From an uncultured Collinsella sp. (GTDB taxonomy: Bacteria; Actinomycetota; Coriobacteriia; Coriobacteriales; Coriobacteriaceae), in the NCBI GenBank assembly GCA_900754075.1, contig CAAEBN010000013.1, positions 1 through 54,695 of the forward strand: a stretch of DNA of 54,695 nucleotides, read 5' to 3'. A program made the position numbers and the translations under genes. Below are positions 33,175 to 42,356 of this stretch, in pieces; position 1 is the first letter of the stretch, and each line of letters opens with the position of its first letter. The notes below the pieces were generated by a model. The model was given only the letters and a program-made list of their open reading frames with translations, did not search any database and was not told the origin of the DNA.

Positions 33175-33404
33175 GTGTGCAAAAAATGCCGAATATGAGT
33201 ACTGTCATTAATTTAGTAACAGCAAAATCGGCCCTTTGAGGCTCTGCTTGAGGTTCTGCAGCCGATTAAAACCTGGTAAATATGGCTTTGTCCATGTTAA
33301 AGCGCCTTGATAATGAACGGTTGTTCACTATCAAGGCATTGTTTTGACACAATGTAATGTTACTAACTTTGCAACAGTACTCATATTTGGCATTTTTTGC
33401 ACAC
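33175..33404. mobile_element. 230-bp MITE-like nested palindromic element
   Basis: 31-bp terminal inverted repeats (33175-33205 starting GTGTGCAAAAAATGCC, and 33374-33404) match except for one base. Inside, TTAGTAAC (33213) pairs with GTTACTAA (33359), and GCCTTGATAATGAAC/GTTCACTATCAAGGC (33304-33337) forms another hairpin. It has no coding capacity, is AT-richer than its flanks and sits between convergent genes. No obvious target duplication is seen. Confidence 0.75.
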
Positions 33405-33409
33405 CGAAC

Positions 33410-34192
33410 TTAGCGAAGGCCAAAAACAGAGCGTGAATTTGCCAAAACTGCCGACTCGATGTGCTTTGCGGCACAGTTTTTGAGTGAGGCGATGCGTTCT
33501 GAGGTCCATGTGAGCGATCTGATGAGCGACCGCGCGCTTGTTTCTGTGTTTGCCTCCGCCGGTGCATCGGTCTCGAGCAGTAAACGGTCGAGTGGAATCT
33601 GTCGTACGTATTCGCGCCCTCGTTTAGACGCGAGCATGCGTTCGTTGACGGAAAAATAGCAGCCCGCATTACGCGCGCGGACGAGTTCGTCCGAAGTACC
33701 GCTAAACCAGTGGAAGATGATAACGGGGGAGTCGGGGTTTGGGATGAGTAATCCGTGCGATTCGAGGGCGTCCAGTACGGTTCCTGCCGAACGAACGGCG
33801 TGAATTGATATCACGCGCCCGGCAAGAGAACGCTGCACGAGTGTGTCGCAGAGCCGGTCAAATGCCTGTATTTGTAGCGGTTCGCTTCCGGCAAAGCGCG
33901 CGGAAAAGTCGAGTCCCACCTCGCCGATGTAGCGCTCTTGGGCAGCAACTTCGCAAAGCAGATTGACTTCGGCAGGACCGCATCGACCATCGGCGATCCA
34001 CCAGGGATGGAGGCCGACGCCCGCGATAAAGTTTGGGTAGCGGCTGGCCCGCTTTTTTGCCGCCGCGAAGTCGCGTGGGTCGACCCCGCAGTCAAAGAGC
34101 CCCAGACCCAACGCCGCCGACTCACTGGCTGCAGCATCGGGGCTGAGCATCAAATCAAGGTGACAATGCGTGTCAAAGAATCGCGGTTCCAT
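33410..34192 (-). CDS. TatD-family metal-dependent hydrolase
   Basis: 260 residues, TIM-barrel nuclease/hydrolase. Metal ligands: FFDTHCHLDLM (HxH), Glu in YIGEVGLDFSARF, His in ISIHAV and IFHWFSG, Asp in LLETDAPAE. The FHWFSG variant replaces the more common HCFSG. The start ATG 34192 has only a weak site; the gene follows the TcdA gene by 14 nt and is likely translated with it. TatD proteins act on DNA ends or in quality control; exact role open. Confidence 0.9.
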   Translation of the reverse strand: MEPRFFDTHCHLDLMLSPDAAASESAALGLGLFDCGVDPRDFAAAKKRASRYPNFIAGVGLHPWWIADGRCGPAEVNLLCEVAAQERYIGEVGLDFSARFAGSEPLQIQAFDRLCDTLVQRSLAGRVISIHAVRSAGTVLDALESHGLLIPNPDSPVIIFHWFSGTSDELVRARNAGCYFSVNERMLASKRGREYVRQIPLDRLLLETDAPAEANTETSARSLIRSLTWTSERIASLKNCAAKHIESAVLANSRSVFGLR

Positions 34193-34206
34193 CGCAGGAC
34201 ATCCTG

Positions 34207-35001
34207 CTAGTCCAGGCGTTGGCCGTCGGCGCGCACGCGCTCGGTGCCGCGCCCGCTGATCTGGCGGATAACCTCGCCGGCAATCATCTGACCCATGATG
34301 GGCGGCATAAAGCTGGCGGTACCCAACTCGGTACGCTCGTGGATGTTGGAAGGGTCGCGGGGCTGTGTCTTAACCGATTCCTCGCAGCTAAACAGCACGT
34401 GCAGGCTTTTGATTCCGCGCTTCTTACATTCTTTGCGCATAATGCGGCTCATGGGGTCACGTACCGTATCGAAAATGTCGGCAAAGCGGAGGCACTCGGG
34501 ATGGAGTTTGTTGGCCCCGCCCATGGAGCTAACCAAACGAATGTCGTGGTCCTGAGCATATTTGGCAATGGTGAGCTTGGCCGAGATGGTGTCGATGGCG
34601 TCGACGACGTAGTCGAGCTTGCCGCCCGTCTGCTCCAAAACGCTCGCGAAAAACTCGTCGATGTTATCGCTCAACAGGTATTCGGTACGCTTGATGACGG
34701 TGGCAGCAGGATTGATGTCGTGGATCATGGCTTCCATCACGTCCACCTTGCGCTTGCCGACGGTGCTGTGGAAGGCGATGGCCTGGCGATTGATATTGCT
34801 GGGCGCGATGATGTCCTTGTCCAGAATGACGAAATGACCGATGCCGCCGCGGGCGAGTGCCTCGCAGCAGTTGGAGCCCACGCCACCGCAGCCGAGCACC
34901 AGCACTGTGGAGTTGGCGAGTTTGTCGAGCGCCTCGCGCCCCATAATGATCTCGAGCTTAGTATCGCGCGTCTCGACGGGAGCGGCAGCGGTTTCGGTCA
35001 T
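34207..35001 (-). CDS. tcdA: tRNA threonylcarbamoyladenosine dehydratase (TcdA/CsdL)
   Basis: ATP-dependent E1-like enzyme that cyclises t6A37 of tRNA to ct6A. 264 residues: ATP-binding VLVLGCGGVGSNCCEALARGG, Arg finger in DKDIIAPSNINRQ, DYVVDAIDTISAKL, then RIMRKECKKRGIKSLHVLFS and the C-terminal GTASFMPPIMGQMIAGEVI. ATG 35001 is 6 nt after GGAGG; the ATG at 35007 touches the site. TatD follows in the same operon. Confidence 0.92.
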   Translation of the reverse strand: MTETAAAPVETRDTKLEIIMGREALDKLANSTVLVLGCGGVGSNCCEALARGGIGHFVILDKDIIAPSNINRQAIAFHSTVGKRKVDVMEAMIHDINPAATVIKRTEYLLSDNIDEFFASVLEQTGGKLDYVVDAIDTISAKLTIAKYAQDHDIRLVSSMGGANKLHPECLRFADIFDTVRDPMSRIMRKECKKRGIKSLHVLFSCEESVKTQPRDPSNIHERTELGTASFMPPIMGQMIAGEVIRQISGRGTERVRADGQRLD

Positions 35002-35237
35002 AGACATCCTCCGATGGGGAAGCGAATCGTGTTTTAGCTATCGTCATTATAGGTATTATCGCGATTCCATTTGAGCCTTAGGGGCTTGTTGAAATGAGGC
35101 AGTGATTCGCATAAGATGAAGCAGATGGCACCCGTTGCAGCGGGTTGGCCAACTCCCAAACACGTTTGTAGCGTGAGAAGTGGCCGTCTTCGCATTACGC
35201 GGGGGCGGCTATTTTTTTTGAGTGTAAGATTAGACAA

Positions 35238-35267
35238 TTAGACAAACATCTAAATATCGAGTATAGT
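35238..35267 (+). promoter_or_regulatory. Promoter and operator of the arsR-sdpI pair
   Basis: TAGACA (35239-35244), 17-nt spacer, TATAGT (35262-35267). The inverted repeat TTAGA-N6-TCTAA (35238-35253) covers the -35, and another TTAGACAA copy lies just upstream, as expected for an autoregulated ArsR operator. Confidence 0.6.
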
Positions 35268-35301
35268 GTGCGCGTCATGAGAGATGATGAGAGGAGGTCT
35301 T

Positions 35302-35580
35302 ATGCCGGGAGAGGGTTTTAAGGCGCTTGCCGATCCAACGCGACGGCGCATTTTGGAGTTGCTGCGCGAGGGCAATTGCACGGCGGGGGAGCTTGCCGAG
35401 CATTTCGATATCAGTAAGCCGTCGCTAAGCCATCACTTGGCGACGCTCAAAAATGCCGGGTTGGTGACCGACGAGCGCCATGGCCAAAACATCGTATACA
35501 GCTTAAACACCACCGTCATGCAGGACTTGATCGGTTGGTTTATGGGCTTTACAAACACGGAAGGTGATAAGGATGAATAA
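35302..35580 (+). CDS. ArsR-family repressor, SdpR-like
   Basis: 92-residue winged-helix repressor: FKALADPTRRRILELLREGNCTAGELAEHFDISKPSLSHHLATLKNAGLVTDERHGQ. No Cys metal-binding motif of the ArsR/SmtB type is present, so it fits the SdpR/YvbA branch. Start ATG 35302 behind GAGGAGG. Its last codons overlap the SdpI gene by 8 nt. In Bacillus, SdpR and SdpI form an immunity/signalling pair; here probably autorepression relieved by the membrane partner (inference). Confidence 0.9.
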   Translation: MPGEGFKALADPTRRRILELLREGNCTAGELAEHFDISKPSLSHHLATLKNAGLVTDERHGQNIVYSLNTTVMQDLIGWFMGFTNTEGDKDE

Positions 35581-36277
35581 CGAAAACAAGGGCATTCACG
35601 CCACGGGGGTATCGCGGCGTGTGTGGATTGCGCTGATCGCTCTGTGCGTCGCCAATGTCGTAGCGCATCTCATGGTGATGCCGAGCTTGCCTGCGCAGAT
35701 TCCTACGCACTGGGGCGCGAACGGCGCCGTCGACGGTTGGGGTCCTAGCTGGATGGCCTCCGCGCTCGGCGTGCTGCCTCTGGCGCTTCTCGCAATGTTC
35801 TGCGTGGTGCCGCGCATCGACCCCAAAGGTGAGGCATATCGAACCTCGGGCAAGTTCTATCAGGGCTTCGTAATCGCCTTCACCTTGTTCATGTGCGCCA
35901 TAAGCTGGCTGGGAGAGCTTACGGTCTGGGGCGTGGTGCCGGCGATCGGTTCGGTCAACGTGCTGATTTCCGGTGCTGTCGGTTTGCTGTTCATCGGCGT
36001 AGGCAACTACTTGCCGCGTGTGAAGCAGAACTATACGCTTGGTATCAAGACGCCCTGGGCGCTTGCCGATCCCGAGAACTGGCGCCGTACGCAGCGCTTT
36101 GGCGGTGCCTGCTTTATGGTGCTGGGTGTTGGCCTGATTGTGATGGGCGTGGCGGGTAGCGTGCTTTCGAGTGAAGTCGTCGCCGCGGTGATTGCGGTCC
36201 TGGCGTTTGGTTCGGCCGGAGCTGCCTACGTCTATTCGTATCTGCTGTGGCGTAAATCGCAGCGAGCCGTTCGCTAA
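35573..36277 (+). CDS. SdpI-family membrane protein
   Basis: 234 residues with about six hydrophobic helices. The DUF1648-type N-terminal part (LPAQIPTHWGANGAVDGWGP) and the family signature YLPRVKQNYTLGIKTPWALADPENWRRTQRFGG identify SdpI. ATG 35573 overlaps the repressor stop and has GGTGATAAGG before it. Bacillus SdpI gives immunity to the SdpC toxin and sequesters SdpR; no toxin gene is seen here. Confidence 0.9.
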   Translation: MNNENKGIHATGVSRRVWIALIALCVANVVAHLMVMPSLPAQIPTHWGANGAVDGWGPSWMASALGVLPLALLAMFCVVPRIDPKGEAYRTSGKFYQGFVIAFTLFMCAISWLGELTVWGVVPAIGSVNVLISGAVGLLFIGVGNYLPRVKQNYTLGIKTPWALADPENWRRTQRFGGACFMVLGVGLIVMGVAGSVLSSEVVAAVIAVLAFGSAGAAYVYSYLLWRKSQRAVR

Positions 36278-36460
36278 GGTTGCGGAAAACTAGCGTACGC
36301 AGTTCATAGTATGTTCTGGGGGACTTTTCCCAGGTAGTATTAGGGGTGTGGGCAACCATGCCCCTTTTTCGTTAAGTTTCAGAGCTGGTTTCCTCATTGC
36401 GTTTCCACTAAAGCGAAACAAGAATAGGGAAACAGCAGGTAGAAAGGATAAAACAGGCAA

Positions 36461-38140
36461 ATGGCAGAGTTTATCTACCAGATGTATCAGGCTCGCAAGG
36501 CCCATGGCGACAAGGTAATCCTTGACGACGTGACCCTGAGCTTCTACCCCGGTGCCAAGATCGGCGTCGTGGGTCCCAACGGCATGGGCAAGTCGACCCT
36601 GCTCAAGATCATGGCCGGCATCGAGGAGGTCTCCAACGGCGATGCCAAGCTCACCCCCGGCTACACCGTGGGCATCCTGCAGCAGGAGCCGCCGCTCGAC
36701 GATGACAAGACCGTTATCGAGAACGTGCGCATGGCGTTTGGCGATATGATCGCCAAGGTCGATCGCTTCAATAAGATCGGCGAGGAGATGTGCGACCCGG
36801 ATTGCGACATGGACGCCCTCATGGCCGAGATGGGAAAGCTCCAGGACGAGATCGACGCCGCCGACGGCTGGGATATCGATTCCAAGCTCGGCCAGGCCAT
36901 GGACGCCCTGCAGCTGCCCGATTCCGACATGCCGGTCAACGTACTTTCCGGCGGCGAGCGCCGTCGCGTGGCCCTGTGCAAGCTGCTGCTCGAAGCTCCC
37001 GACCTGCTGCTGCTCGACGAGCCCACGAACCACCTGGACGCCGAGTCGATCCTATGGCTCGAGCACTTCCTGCACAACTACCAGGGCGCGGTGCTTGCCG
37101 TCACGCACGATCGCTACTTCCTGGATAACGTTGCCGAGTGGATCTGCGAGGTCGACCGCGGTCACCTTTATCCCTACAAGGGCAACTACTCCACGTATCT
37201 GGAGACCAAGGCCGCCCGTATCGAGGCGCAGGGCAACCGCGACGCCAAGCTCGCCAAGCGCATGGAGGCCGAGCTCGAGTGGGTACGCAGCTCGCCCAAG
37301 GCTCGCCAGGCAAAGAACAAGGCCCGTCTGGCTCGCTACGAGGAGATGGAGGCCGAGGCCCGCGCAAGCCAGAAGCTCGACTGGACCGATATCCGCATTC
37401 CCGTTGGACCGCGTTTGGGTAACAAGGTGCTCGAGGCCCATCACCTGCACAAGGAATTCGACGGTCGCGTGCTCATCGACGACCTATCGTTCACCCTGCC
37501 GCGCAACGGCATTGTGGGCGTCATCGGCCCCAACGGTGTGGGCAAGACCACACTCTTCAAGACCATCGTGGGTCTGGAACCGCTGACTTCGGGCGAGCTC
37601 GAGGTGGGCGAGACCGTCAAGATCTCCTATGTCGACCAGAACCGTTCTGGCATCGACCCCGATAAGAACCTGTGGGAGGTCGTCTCGGATGGCCTGGACC
37701 ACATGATGGTCGGCGAGACCGAGGTTCCGAGCCGCGCTTATGTGGCGAGCTTTGGCTTTAAGGGCCAGGACCAGCAGAAGCGCGCTGGCGTACTCTCCGG
37801 TGGCGAGCGCAACCGTCTGAACCTGGCGCTCACGCTCAAGCAGGGCGGCAACCTGCTGCTCCTCGATGAGCCCACGAACGACCTCGACGTCGAGACGCTG
37901 TCCTCGCTCGAGGCGGCGCTGCTCGAGTTCCCGGGCTGCTCGGTGGTCATTAGCCACGACCGTATGTTCTTGGACCGCGTCGCCACGCACATTCTGGCGT
38001 GGGAGGGTACCGACGAGAATCCGGGTAACTGGTATTGGTTCGAGGGCAACTTTGAGGCCTATCAGGCCAACCGCATCGAGCGCCTGGGCGAGGACGCAGC
38101 CCAGCCGCATCGTATTCACCGTAAGCTGACGCGCGACTAG
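36461..38140 (+). CDS. ettA: Energy-dependent translational throttle protein EttA (ABC-F)
   Basis: 559-residue ribosome-binding ABC-F ATPase. Two nucleotide-binding domains: Walker A GPNGMGKST and GPNGVGKTT, signatures LSGGERRRVALC and LSGGERNRLNLA, Walker B LLLLDEPTNHLDAES and LLLLDEPTNDLDVET. The EttA arm insertion lies near residues 85-125 and the charged inter-domain linker (RMEAELEWVRSSPKARQAKNKARL) is present. No membrane domain. Start ATG 36461 has a modest AGAAAGGAT. Own terminator; regulates translation initiation with ATP state in E. coli. Confidence 0.94.
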   Translation: MAEFIYQMYQARKAHGDKVILDDVTLSFYPGAKIGVVGPNGMGKSTLLKIMAGIEEVSNGDAKLTPGYTVGILQQEPPLDDDKTVIENVRMAFGDMIAKVDRFNKIGEEMCDPDCDMDALMAEMGKLQDEIDAADGWDIDSKLGQAMDALQLPDSDMPVNVLSGGERRRVALCKLLLEAPDLLLLDEPTNHLDAESILWLEHFLHNYQGAVLAVTHDRYFLDNVAEWICEVDRGHLYPYKGNYSTYLETKAARIEAQGNRDAKLAKRMEAELEWVRSSPKARQAKNKARLARYEEMEAEARASQKLDWTDIRIPVGPRLGNKVLEAHHLHKEFDGRVLIDDLSFTLPRNGIVGVIGPNGVGKTTLFKTIVGLEPLTSGELEVGETVKISYVDQNRSGIDPDKNLWEVVSDGLDHMMVGETEVPSRAYVASFGFKGQDQQKRAGVLSGGERNRLNLALTLKQGGNLLLLDEPTNDLDVETLSSLEAALLEFPGCSVVISHDRMFLDRVATHILAWEGTDENPGNWYWFEGNFEAYQANRIERLGEDAAQPHRIHRKLTRD

Positions 38141-38148
38141 TAGCAAGT

Positions 38149-38180
38149 AGAAAGGCCGCCACCAAGGGCGGCCTTTCTTG
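38149..38180 (+). terminator. Intrinsic terminator of ettA
   Basis: AGAAAGGCCGCC and GGCGGCCTTTCT perfect 12-bp arms around a 6-nt loop, U-rich 3' side. Confidence 0.9.
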
Positions 38181-38420
38181 TAGCAATTGCACTGCAGCTA
38201 TGCCCTAGCTGCTGGTTTGATTCATAATCAAAGTCATCTCTTTGGGATTAAAGCCCGTTTTTGCTATGAGTGATTTTCTAATTCCGTTTAAAACGTAAAG
38301 CCGCATTGGGTTGCAAGGACATAAGCAAATCGAATTGAAATATAACCAGTGCTGTAACGTTACAAAAAAGATTATAGAATAGGAGTACCTTATTAGTCGC
38401 TTCTCTAGAAAGAAGAACAT

Positions 38421-39548
38421 ATGCTTTCGCGTCGTCGTTTTCTGCAACTTGTCGCGTCTTCAATTGTCGCCTTAGCCGCACGTCCGAAAGAGGTTTTTGC
38501 TTCGACGGGCAATATTGATGGTGAGCAGATACAATTTACTTCTGAAATTGCGCAAGAGCTTGCCGATAAATATATAAAGGGACTCCTCGGCTATTCGTAT
38601 ACGCCTTCTGACCCTATTCCTTTTGTAGATGTTGATGGGTCCCCGCTTGGTTACATTGTTCCGGTTGTGACATCCAATAGAGCCGCGGGCTATTTGGTTT
38701 TAGATGCTTCAGATGATGAAATACTTACGGGATATCGTTTTGGAGACGGCTTAGTCAGCCCTATGGATCGGGGAGGAGATCTTGGTGTCGAGTCTTATTC
38801 GTTCAATAACCCAGTCGTAATGATCAATCCATTCGAATTCGGCGTGCAATCTTTGGACGGTTCAATAACAACAAATTGCGGAAGAACAATCCCGGCTGTT
38901 TCCATAGAAGGACGGCCTGTCGTTTTATCGAATAAACCTTCAAGCTGGAACGATGTTGTAATTTACGCAACTCAAATGCAGGATTACACAGTATCTGGAT
39001 TTCGTTCCATTTCTCAGTTTATGTCATATGATGAAAGCGAGATTAAGAGGCTTACCGCCCACTATGCTTGTATGGTGACAGCTTTTTCGAACGTTGCGGA
39101 ACTGTATGGCATTGCCAATTTATATAGCGACCCTTCGCAATATATGCAGATATGGAATTACACCAATACCCATGCTCTTTCCGATGAAGAACAGACTGTT
39201 CCCGGCGTTGTTTTGGGTGGAACGCCGATATCAACCTGTGCAACGGGGTTTACAAATTACTGCGCAAGCAGAGGAAGTACTCTTATCGCCCGCACTGTCT
39301 CCTCTCCGGCTATCGCGAGCATCCAAAATGAGATTAACTCTAATAGACCGAATGTTTTACATGCGAGTTTGTACAACGGATCAGCCCATTCTGTAACAGC
39401 GGAGGCTTACGCCACACTTACTGGTAAGAAAACTGGAGAGACAAGGCAGATGATTGGCATAGCGGACGGCTGGAATTCATCTTTATCCTTCCTGAAGTAT
39501 GATCAGAGCTATTATGCGTGGACTTATGGAACGACTTTTTCGAAGTAG
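38421..39548 (+). CDS. Tat-exported cysteine-peptidase-like protein
   Basis: 375 residues with a twin-arginine signal (SRRRFLQLVASSIVALAA). N-terminal part (LGYIVPVVTSNRAAGYLVLDASDDE) resembles propeptides of streptopain-like proteases; the C-terminal part looks like a papain-fold C39-like domain with Cys217 in HYACMVTAFSNVAELYG, His323 in GSAHSVTAEAY and Asp349 in IADGW. Family assignment rests on these positions and is moderate. Codon use is clearly more AT-rich than neighbours, suggesting transfer. The downstream lipoprotein gene overlaps its 3' end. Confidence 0.62.
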   Translation: MLSRRRFLQLVASSIVALAARPKEVFASTGNIDGEQIQFTSEIAQELADKYIKGLLGYSYTPSDPIPFVDVDGSPLGYIVPVVTSNRAAGYLVLDASDDEILTGYRFGDGLVSPMDRGGDLGVESYSFNNPVVMINPFEFGVQSLDGSITTNCGRTIPAVSIEGRPVVLSNKPSSWNDVVIYATQMQDYTVSGFRSISQFMSYDESEIKRLTAHYACMVTAFSNVAELYGIANLYSDPSQYMQIWNYTNTHALSDEEQTVPGVVLGGTPISTCATGFTNYCASRGSTLIARTVSSPAIASIQNEINSNRPNVLHASLYNGSAHSVTAEAYATLTGKKTGETRQMIGIADGWNSSLSFLKYDQSYYAWTYGTTFSK

Positions 39549-39918
39549 GGCGATTCGTCTAGCTCTGTCTTTGGTGCTGATGGCTTCATTGGTGGGCTGT
39601 TCAACAAAGGAAGAGATATCGCGCGGAGGTTCCGGAGAAGTGACTGCGACAGACTCAGGTTCATTAGAAATAGCTGGCGGGCATGCCGATGTGATGTTAC
39701 AAGGAAAAGGCGTGCTTAGGTCGATTGATGCTGAAGACGCTGTCTGCTCAATAGAGGATTTGAAGACAGGTGAAACTGCATCGTACCGAGTTTCAGATAA
39801 TGCTGCGAATATGATTGAGTCGATACCGACTGGAGCGCAGGTTTCTTTTAGATACTTTGCTCCGCAACTTGAGGATGAGCTTGCTTCTCTGGTGTCTATA
39901 TGCACCGATGACAACTAA
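39526..39918 (+). CDS. Lipoprotein of unknown function
   Basis: About 130 residues. Signal peptide with lipobox ASLVGC (Cys near residue 25), Ser/Gly-rich linker, then a small beta-rich domain (GSLEIAGGHADVML, GETASYRVSDNAANM, GAQVSFRYFAP). Start uncertain: ATG 39526 gives a normal signal peptide, ATG 39499 and 39514 are possible; none has a strong ribosome site, consistent with coupling to the overlapping peptidase gene. AT-rich like its partner. May be an inhibitor or surface partner of the peptidase (inference). Confidence 0.65.
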   Translation: MERLFRSRAIRLALSLVLMASLVGCSTKEEISRGGSGEVTATDSGSLEIAGGHADVMLQGKGVLRSIDAEDAVCSIEDLKTGETASYRVSDNAANMIESIPTGAQVSFRYFAPQLEDELASLVSICTDDN

Positions 39919-39972
39919 AAGGCCTGAATTCAAACGGCCTCGGATGGTCAATTGGCTATCCGAGGCCGTTTT

Positions 39973-41271
39973 TTACTCGACCGGGGCTTCGACCTTGTCG
40001 ATGGTCCAGGCGGCTCCGAGGCCGCCGGTGGTGTTGCGGCGGATGCGCACTGTAACCTCGCGGCGCTCGCCGGCCTGCGTGTAGCACAGGAGGAAGTTTG
40101 CGCGGTTTCGCGCGGCCTCGATGGTACCGCGCTCGCGGGCGATCCAGTAGTACTCGCCGACAATGCCGAGCGTGTCGGCGCCGTAGGGGAGATAGGTCGA
40201 CAACTGGTGCAGAAGCGGGCCGGGGCAGAAGACCTCGGTTGCGAAATCGACGGGGAAGTCCTCAGGGATGGCGGGCGCTGCGGGTGCGGGGGTTGGGGCC
40301 GCTGCGGGTACCGAAGCCGGTGCCGGTGCGGGAACTTGGTCGCAAGCAGAGGCGGGCACGGATTCGATGACGGGTGCGGGCTCAGGCACCGGTTCCGGCT
40401 TAACTGCGGAATCTGCGGGCTTCACGGTGACGGGCGCGTCTACAGCTGCAGTTTCAAACTCAACCTGCATCGCGCTCTCATTCTCGACGCTCGACTTTGC
40501 TTCGATGGGCGTGGATGCCATAGTGGTGATGCCGGCGTTGGCGTTCTCGGGGTCATAGACGACCGTGAGCGAGATGGCGGGCTCCGGCGTCTCGGGCTCC
40601 GGCGTCGACTCGGTAGCGCCTTGATCGTCGGACTGATCGTCCTCAGCCTCGTCGCCAAAGACATCGCTGTTTTGGAACGCAGGCGTCTCAGGTTGGTTAG
40701 CGACTTCTTCGGTTGTCGACTTGGGAGTCTCGTTGAGCTCCGCAGTGGCTTCCTGCTCGGATATGACTTTGGGATCGGTCGTGGCGGCGATTTCGGTTTC
40801 GGCTTCTGCCGTTACCTCAATAGCGACTTCGATCTCTGCCTCGGGCTCGGGCTCCGGCATAGCTTCAGCCACGGGCTCGGGCTCGGGACGCTTAACGTGC
40901 TTGGGGCGCACGGCCTTGAGGTCCTTCTCGCCGCGCTTCTTCTTTTTGTAGGACTGCTTGGCACCCTTGGCAGCCTTGGGCTTGTCCTCGCCCTTGGCAA
41001 GGGCGGCATCCCAGGCCTCGTTGGCGATGACCGTGGCATACAGGCGACCGCCCTTAAAGACGGTCAGCTTAATGCAGTCGTCGAGCTCCTCGAGCAGCTC
41101 GCGCGTGGTCTCGAAGCCCAGGTCATAAGCGGCCATGTCACCAGCGGCGAGTGCCTCCTCGACCTGCGTCATAAACGTTTGCTTGCCGCATCCGATTGCA
41201 TCGCGCAGCAGGCGATACAGATAGATGTGGTTGCCCAGCGAAAGCGTGGGCCTAACTATTGTCTTGCTCAT
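39973..41271 (-). CDS. Low-complexity protein with conserved terminal domains, unknown
   Basis: 432 residues. N-terminal globular domain about 1-95 (YLYRLLRDAIGCGKQTF, LGFETTRELLEELDDCIKLTVFKGGRLYATVIA), Lys-rich patch (KQSYKKKKRGEK), about 220 residues of Glu/Pro/Ala/Thr-rich repeats (EPEPVAEAMPEPEPEAE), then a C-terminal domain (LHQLSTYLPYGADTLGIVGEYYWIARERGTIEAARNRA). No signal peptide, so cytoplasmic. I do not recognise the family. ATG 41271 follows AGGAGA. The Glu/Pro linker probably is disordered. Confidence 0.75.
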   Translation of the reverse strand: MSKTIVRPTLSLGNHIYLYRLLRDAIGCGKQTFMTQVEEALAAGDMAAYDLGFETTRELLEELDDCIKLTVFKGGRLYATVIANEAWDAALAKGEDKPKAAKGAKQSYKKKKRGEKDLKAVRPKHVKRPEPEPVAEAMPEPEPEAEIEVAIEVTAEAETEIAATTDPKVISEQEATAELNETPKSTTEEVANQPETPAFQNSDVFGDEAEDDQSDDQGATESTPEPETPEPAISLTVVYDPENANAGITTMASTPIEAKSSVENESAMQVEFETAAVDAPVTVKPADSAVKPEPVPEPAPVIESVPASACDQVPAPAPASVPAAAPTPAPAAPAIPEDFPVDFATEVFCPGPLLHQLSTYLPYGADTLGIVGEYYWIARERGTIEAARNRANFLLCYTQAGERREVTVRIRRNTTGGLGAAWTIDKVEAPVE

Positions 41272-41405
41272 GGCAAATCTCCTCTTTACACACCAAAGCA
41301 TCTTACCATCGCGCGGGGCTTGCTACCTCGGCGCCCAAGGCAAACGGGCGCGACCGTTGCCGGTTCGCGCCCGTTGTACAGGTTGCCTATCTGGGGATGC
41401 AGCGC

Positions 41406-42356
41406 CTAGTTGCCCGATGTCGTGCCTTGGCTTGAACTGTCAGATGTCGTGCCCGATGTGGTGCCACTCGAATTGCTGTTGTTGCTGTCTGCTGTGCCCG
41501 TTCCCGACGTGGTGTCGCTCGTCTGGCTGCCCGTGTTCGGCTGCGAACCGTCAGCCGTTTGGCTTGAGTCGGTCGTGCCGGACGGCGTGCCACTGTTGGC
41601 CGTAGAGGAATCGGTGCCCTGCGATTGGTTTTGGGTGTTCGAGGACGAATCGGTAGAGGTAGAACTGTCTTGCGTGCCGTCCGCTTGTGCCTGCTGATCT
41701 TGCGACTGGGTGTTGTCATTTGCATCGCTCTCGGTCGTGCGCGACGAAAGGATTGGCTCGGGGCGCTCGCCCAGACCCTCGCCGGCGGTGGTGATAAGGA
41801 TGGCGCCGGCGCAGGCGATGACCGCGACGATGGCGATGGCGATCGAGAAGACGATGACCTTCTTTTGCGTCTGGCTGCGCTCTGCCGCCGCCTTGGCGCG
41901 CAGGCTGTCGGGAGCGACGCGCGCCGTGGTCGCACGCCCCGCAACCTGGCGCATCTCCTGCGTAGTCGCGGCGCCGCCCAGGTGCTCCTCGGCATTAAAC
42001 TCAACGGGCTCATAGGCGCCGGCGGGGTAGTCGACGGCGGCGTGCGTACCTTTGAGGGCTTCGGCGCTGGCAGAGATAAAGTGACGGTAGACCTGCGATG
42101 ACACAACGGTGATGACCGAGCTCACGGCGGCACCAATTACTGAACCAGCGATACCGATCTTGGAGGCAAGCGCGACGCTCGTGGCGGCAGCCGCGGCGCC
42201 GGCGATGATCTGGGGAATGGAAATGTCGTCGAACAGGCCCTTTTTGGGCGCGATGGCCATGGTCTGTCCGATGGAATGGTTCTCGTGCACGCCGTTGTTG
42301 AGCGATGCCGGCGTCATGACGCGCGTGCGCGGCGCGTCGGTGTACTTGGTTGTCAT
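41406..42356 (-). CDS. Membrane protein with long Ser/Thr-rich outer tail
   Basis: 316 residues. Two hydrophobic regions: about 35-75 (IIAGAAAAATSVALASKIGIAGSV...) and about 165-190 (VIVFSIAIAIVAVIACAGAIL). The last 115 residues are almost wholly Ser, Thr, Gly, Asn, Gln and Asp and should be exposed, possibly glycosylated or wall-spanning. ATG 42356 follows GGGAGG. No family recognised. It points away from the radical SAM operon. Confidence 0.75.
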   Translation of the reverse strand: MTTKYTDAPRTRVMTPASLNNGVHENHSIGQTMAIAPKKGLFDDISIPQIIAGAAAAATSVALASKIGIAGSVIGAAVSSVITVVSSQVYRHFISASAEALKGTHAAVDYPAGAYEPVEFNAEEHLGGAATTQEMRQVAGRATTARVAPDSLRAKAAAERSQTQKKVIVFSIAIAIVAVIACAGAILITTAGEGLGERPEPILSSRTTESDANDNTQSQDQQAQADGTQDSSTSTDSSSNTQNQSQGTDSSTANSGTPSGTTDSSQTADGSQPNTGSQTSDTTSGTGTADSNNSNSSGTTSGTTSDSSSQGTTSGN

